Shown: piece by piece, positions 61,356-64,000 of the stretch
Numbering within the stretch: position 1 is the first letter of the stretch
How the letters are laid out: each line of letters begins with the position of its first letter
Assembly: GCF_029866045.1 (NCBI RefSeq)
Contig: NZ_JARXAB010000023.1
Coordinates: forward strand, 16,927-80,926
DNA: 64,000 bases
Direction of reading: 5' to 3'
Source: Ramlibacter sp.
GTDB lineage: Bacteria > Pseudomonadota > Gammaproteobacteria > Burkholderiales > Burkholderiaceae_C
Program-made: the position numbers and the translations under genes
The notes under the pieces: generated by a model
Databases searched by the model: none
The model's input: the letters and a program-made list of their open reading frames with translations, nothing else
What the model was told of the DNA's origin: nothing

Positions 61356-63098
61356 TCACTGATTGGTCACCGCCAGCACCTCTTCGAGGGAGGTCATACC
61401 CAGCCGGACCTTGAGCAGGCCCGACTGCCGCAGGCTGCGCACGCCCTCGGCCTGCGCCTGGCGGCCGATTTCGACCGCATTGCCATCGGCCAGGATGATG
61501 TTCTGGATGCCCTCGCTGATGGGCATCACCTGGTAGATGCCCACCCGGCCCTTGTAGCCCTCGTTGCAGGCCGAGCAGCCCACCGGGCGGTAGGGCTGCC
61601 AGGTGCCGTCGAGGTCGGCCGGAGTAAAGCCGGCGTCTAGCAGGTTTTGCTTGGGCAGATCGAGAGGCTGCTTGCAGTTCGGGCAGAGCCGCCGCGCCAG
61701 GCGCTGGGCCGAGATAAGAATCACGCTGGAGGCAATGTTGAAGGGCGCAATGCCCATATTGCGCAGCCGGGTGAGCGTGGCGGGGGCGTCGTTCGTGTGC
61801 AGGGTGGACAGCACCAGGTGGCCGGTCTGGGCCGCCTTCATGGCGATGTCTGCCGTTTCCAGGTCACGGATCTCACCGACCATGATGATGTCTGGGTCTT
61901 GCCGCAGGAAGGCGCGCAAGGCGCTGGCGAAGGTGAGCCCCGCCTTCTCATTGACGTTGACCTGGTTCACCCCGGGCATCACGATTTCCGAGGGGTCTTC
62001 TGCGGTGGCAATGTTCACCCCTGCCTTGTTCAGCATGTTCAGGCAGGTGTAGAGCGAGACCGTCTTGCCCGAGCCGGTGGGGCCGGTGACCAGAATCATT
62101 CCGTAGGGCCGCTTGATCGCGTCCATCAGCCGCGCCCGCTCGTCGGGCTCGTAGCCCAGGGCGTCGATGCCCAGACGTGCGGCTGCGGGGTCGAGGATAC
62201 GGATCACAATCTTCTCGCCGAAGAGCGTGGGCAGGGTGGAGACGCGGAAGTCGATCACCCTCTCAGGGCCGATCTTGAGCTTCATGCGGCCGTCTTGCGG
62301 CACCCGCTTCTCGGAGATGTCCATCTTGGAAATCACCTTGATGCGGGAGGCCAGCTTCTCCTTGATTGCCACCGGCGGCGCCGCCATCTCGCGCAGCTCG
62401 CCGTCGATGCGAAAGCGCACCCGGTAGTTGTGCTCGTAGGGCTCGAAGTGAATGTCTGACGCCCGGGCGCTGAACGCGTCGAGCAGCATCTTGTGCAGGA
62501 ACTTGACGACCGGCGCGTCTTCAACCTCGGCCGAGGCGGCCTTGTCTTCATCGCCCGCCAGTCCCATGTCCAGCGAGGCGTCGTCGAACTGGAAGTCATC
62601 CCCGATGAGGGAGTCCATGGTCTCGGCAGCGGTGGTGGACTGCGCATCCACCAGGCGCGAGAGCTTGTCGTACTCCGTCAGAACCCAGTCGACTCCCATC
62701 TGGGTGGCGAACTTGATCCGCTCGGCGGCCTGCTGGTCGGAGGGGTCGGCGGTGGCCACCGAGATGCGGTTGTTGCGCTTGGCGAGTGCCACCACCCGGT
62801 ACTTTTGGCAGAGCTTGCCGTCGAGCAAGGTGCGCGGCAGACGCTGGGGGTCGATCGCATCAAGGTCGAGCAGCGGCACGCCAAAGGTCGTTGCCAGTGT
62901 GTGGGCCATTTCGGCCGGGGACACCGCGCCCGACCCAGTCAGCTCGGCAATGAAGGTCTGGCCGGTGGACTGGGCCTTGCGGTAGACGGCCTCTGCGGCC
63001 TGCTGCTCGAGCTTGCCAGCGGCGATGAGGGCGCGGGCCAGTCCGGGAAGGGCCGGCGGCTGCTGGAGAGGGGCGGCGGTGGTGTCGGCAACGGCCAT
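61356..63098 (-). CDS. pilB: Type IV pilus assembly ATPase PilB
   Basis: PilB powers pilus extension. From ATG 63098 (MAVADTTAAPLQQPPALPGL) it has 580 residues, the normal length. It has an N-terminal T2SSE_N region, Walker A MILVTGPTGSGKTVSLYTCL, Asp box EDPSEIVMPGVNQVNVNEKAGLTF, Walker B PDIIMVGEIRDLETADIA, His box LSTLHTNDAPATLTRL and a tetracysteine zinc site (CPNCKQ and CSACNE). The longer ORF-track start lies before the family N-terminus. Pilin genes are not in the window. Confidence 0.96.
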   Translation of the reverse strand: MAVADTTAAPLQQPPALPGLARALIAAGKLEQQAAEAVYRKAQSTGQTFIAELTGSGAVSPAEMAHTLATTFGVPLLDLDAIDPQRLPRTLLDGKLCQKYRVVALAKRNNRISVATADPSDQQAAERIKFATQMGVDWVLTEYDKLSRLVDAQSTTAAETMDSLIGDDFQFDDASLDMGLAGDEDKAASAEVEDAPVVKFLHKMLLDAFSARASDIHFEPYEHNYRVRFRIDGELREMAAPPVAIKEKLASRIKVISKMDISEKRVPQDGRMKLKIGPERVIDFRVSTLPTLFGEKIVIRILDPAAARLGIDALGYEPDERARLMDAIKRPYGMILVTGPTGSGKTVSLYTCLNMLNKAGVNIATAEDPSEIVMPGVNQVNVNEKAGLTFASALRAFLRQDPDIIMVGEIRDLETADIAMKAAQTGHLVLSTLHTNDAPATLTRLRNMGIAPFNIASSVILISAQRLARRLCPNCKQPLDLPKQNLLDAGFTPADLDGTWQPYRPVGCSACNEGYKGRVGIYQVMPISEGIQNIILADGNAVEIGRQAQAEGVRSLRQSGLLKVRLGMTSLEEVLAVTNQ

Positions 63099-63384
63099 CG
63101 GAGGGTGGGGGCGCCATCCGCAAGGCGCCCGGGGTCGGGTGTTCGAGGTTGGGGCGATCATCGCCCAAGTTGGATGTACTGTAAATGTAGCAACTTTTGG
63201 TTTGCGACTCGCTCAAAGGCTACCGTTCGGCGAAAACCCCGGCCAGGTTTGGTCTGGCGGCAAACGATGGGAGGCCGGTGGGAAAGGAATTTCGAAAGGT
63301 GTATTCGCCTGGCGGAGAAGCGGTCTGCCCCTCGATCAGATGGTCATAATGATTTTTCTACTCATATCGAACAAGGAAGCGCCC

Positions 63385-63531
63385 GTGAACAAGATCAAGA
63401 AGTTTTTGGGGAGTGCCGGCGTGGTACTTCTGTGCGTAGTGGGCGGGCTTTCCCTGGCCTCTTGCGGTGGCGGCAGCTCCAGTTCGGGCGGTGGTTCGAG
63501 CGGCTTCTCTGTTGGCGTGCAGGGGTTCTAA
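63385..63531 (+). CDS. Small lipoprotein of unknown function
   Basis: A 48-residue lipoprotein starts at GTG 63385, with AAGGA upstream. The sequence has a basic start (VNKIKKFL), a hydrophobic core (GVVLLCVVGGLSL) and lipobox LASC followed by a Gly/Ser-rich chain (GGGSSSSGGGSSG) ending VGVQGF. It was not listed as such in the ORF track because it is shorter than its extended frame. It is divergent from pilB and one base before the next gene. I do not recognise it; a role in the envelope is inferred only from the signal. Confidence 0.75.
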   Translation: MNKIKKFLGSAGVVLLCVVGGLSLASCGGGSSSSGGGSSGFSVGVQGF

Positions 63532-63532
63532 G

Positions 63533-64000
63533 ATGAAAAAACGCATTGTTTTGGCTTCGGCCGCTGCGGTGACTGCAACCGTCGTTTTGGCCGCGGTGGT
63601 GGGCCCGGTGTCGGGTTCTTCGCTCGACTTCCCGACTCTGTTTGGTGGAACCACGGGTGTTTCTGCTGCCTTCCCCGATTGCACCGTCACGGGCTCGGGC
63701 ATCACAGTCACCGCCGGAACCGACTGCAACATCCAGCCGGATGTGCAGACGGTCACCGTTTACAAGATGGCCCTCTGCACCGCTAAACCCAGCGCACCGA
63801 CAGCGGCGGCGGCGACATCGCTTTCTGCCTGCAGCACGATTTTTGAGTCGACCAGCGCAACGGGATCCCCGGTCAATATCGTCCTCAATACGTTGGCCTC
63901 CTTGCCCGATGGCACGGTGACCAAGCCCGCCAACGGCACCTACTACTACCTGTATGTGGAAGTAGACCCGGAGGTCAAGATCCAAGCGACTGTGCAGTTC
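63533..64000 (+). CDS. Exported protein of unknown function, 5' part
   Basis: The frame opens at ATG 63533, one base after the lipoprotein stop, and stays open to the window edge (156 codons). It has a signal peptide (KKRIVLASAAAVTATVVLAAVV) and an Ala/Thr/Ser-rich mature part with several Cys (FPDCTVTGSGITVTAG, TDCNIQPDVQT, YKMALCTA, LSACSTIF), suggesting a secreted beta-rich protein with disulfides. No family is recognised. Its position beside pilB and a lipoprotein gene raises the possibility of a surface role, but that is inference. Confidence 0.7.
   Translation, partial: MKKRIVLASAAAVTATVVLAAVVGPVSGSSLDFPTLFGGTTGVSAAFPDCTVTGSGITVTAGTDCNIQPDVQTVTVYKMALCTAKPSAPTAAAATSLSACSTIFESTSATGSPVNIVLNTLASLPDGTVTKPANGTYYYLYVEVDPEVKIQATVQF

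Overview
The window is high-GC, densely coded chromosomal DNA from a betaproteobacterium. It is most likely a Burkholderiales member near Comamonadaceae. The evidence is the run hisF-hisI-hisE-HIT-tatABC, the block petABC-sspA-sspB, the block argJ-DUF815-nudix-yacG-zapD-coaE-pilD-pilC-pilB, and the protein sequences themselves. No insertion sequence, prophage, CRISPR array or rRNA was seen. One tRNA, tRNA-Thr(UGU), is present. The assignment rests on gene order and protein resemblance recalled from memory, not on a search.

Layout. Bases 1-12.4 kb hold the histidine operon tail (hisF is cut by the window edge), the Tat translocase, an HtrA-type protease on the minus strand, Nif3, a PdxA-family dehydrogenase, the cytochrome bc1 complex with a terminator, sspAB, tRNA-Thr, a glutathione peroxidase-like protein and a DUF721 protein. 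secA follows at 12.6-15.4 kb. From 15.6 to 20.2 kb lies the most interesting locus: a CqsA/LqsA-type alpha-hydroxyketone autoinducer synthase, a convergent LqsR-like response regulator, a CqsS-like membrane histidine kinase, and a divergent LuxR-type regulator. Next come coaX, an M20 amidohydrolase, a lone molybdopterin oxidoreductase, a lipoprotein aminopeptidase, an acyl-CoA-binding protein, a WecA/Wzz-like pair, argB, a two-component system whose kinase has lost its sensor region, and slmA.

Bases 32-41 kb form a fatty-acid beta-oxidation cluster: TetR, acyl-CoA dehydrogenase, DUF2147, a bifunctional hydroxyacyl-CoA dehydrogenase/hydratase, thiolase and enoyl-CoA hydratase, with a thioesterase close by. 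Bases 41-49 kb carry an Atm1-like ABC exporter, a LysR regulator, aspartate ammonia-lyase and a gltIJKL-type acidic amino acid transporter, which together suggest aspartate/glutamate uptake and deamination to fumarate. A convergent 820-base gap holds a large inverted pair of repeats of about 140 bp. A TRAP transporter operon for an organic acid follows; its large permease has a striking Gly-Glu-Pro-Pro tandem-repeat insertion. The window ends with argJ through pilB on the conserved block, then a divergent 48-codon lipoprotein gene and an unrecognised exported protein running off the edge.

The main candidate for a little-described system is the four-gene quorum-sensing locus at 15.6-20.2 kb. 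Synthase, sensor kinase and stand-alone response regulator resemble the Lqs/Cqs/Jqs families, but here a LuxR-type regulator is added and the synthase carries unusual end extensions. The locus also lies at the start of a ~39 kb segment separating secA from argJ, which are neighbours in related genomes as I recall them.
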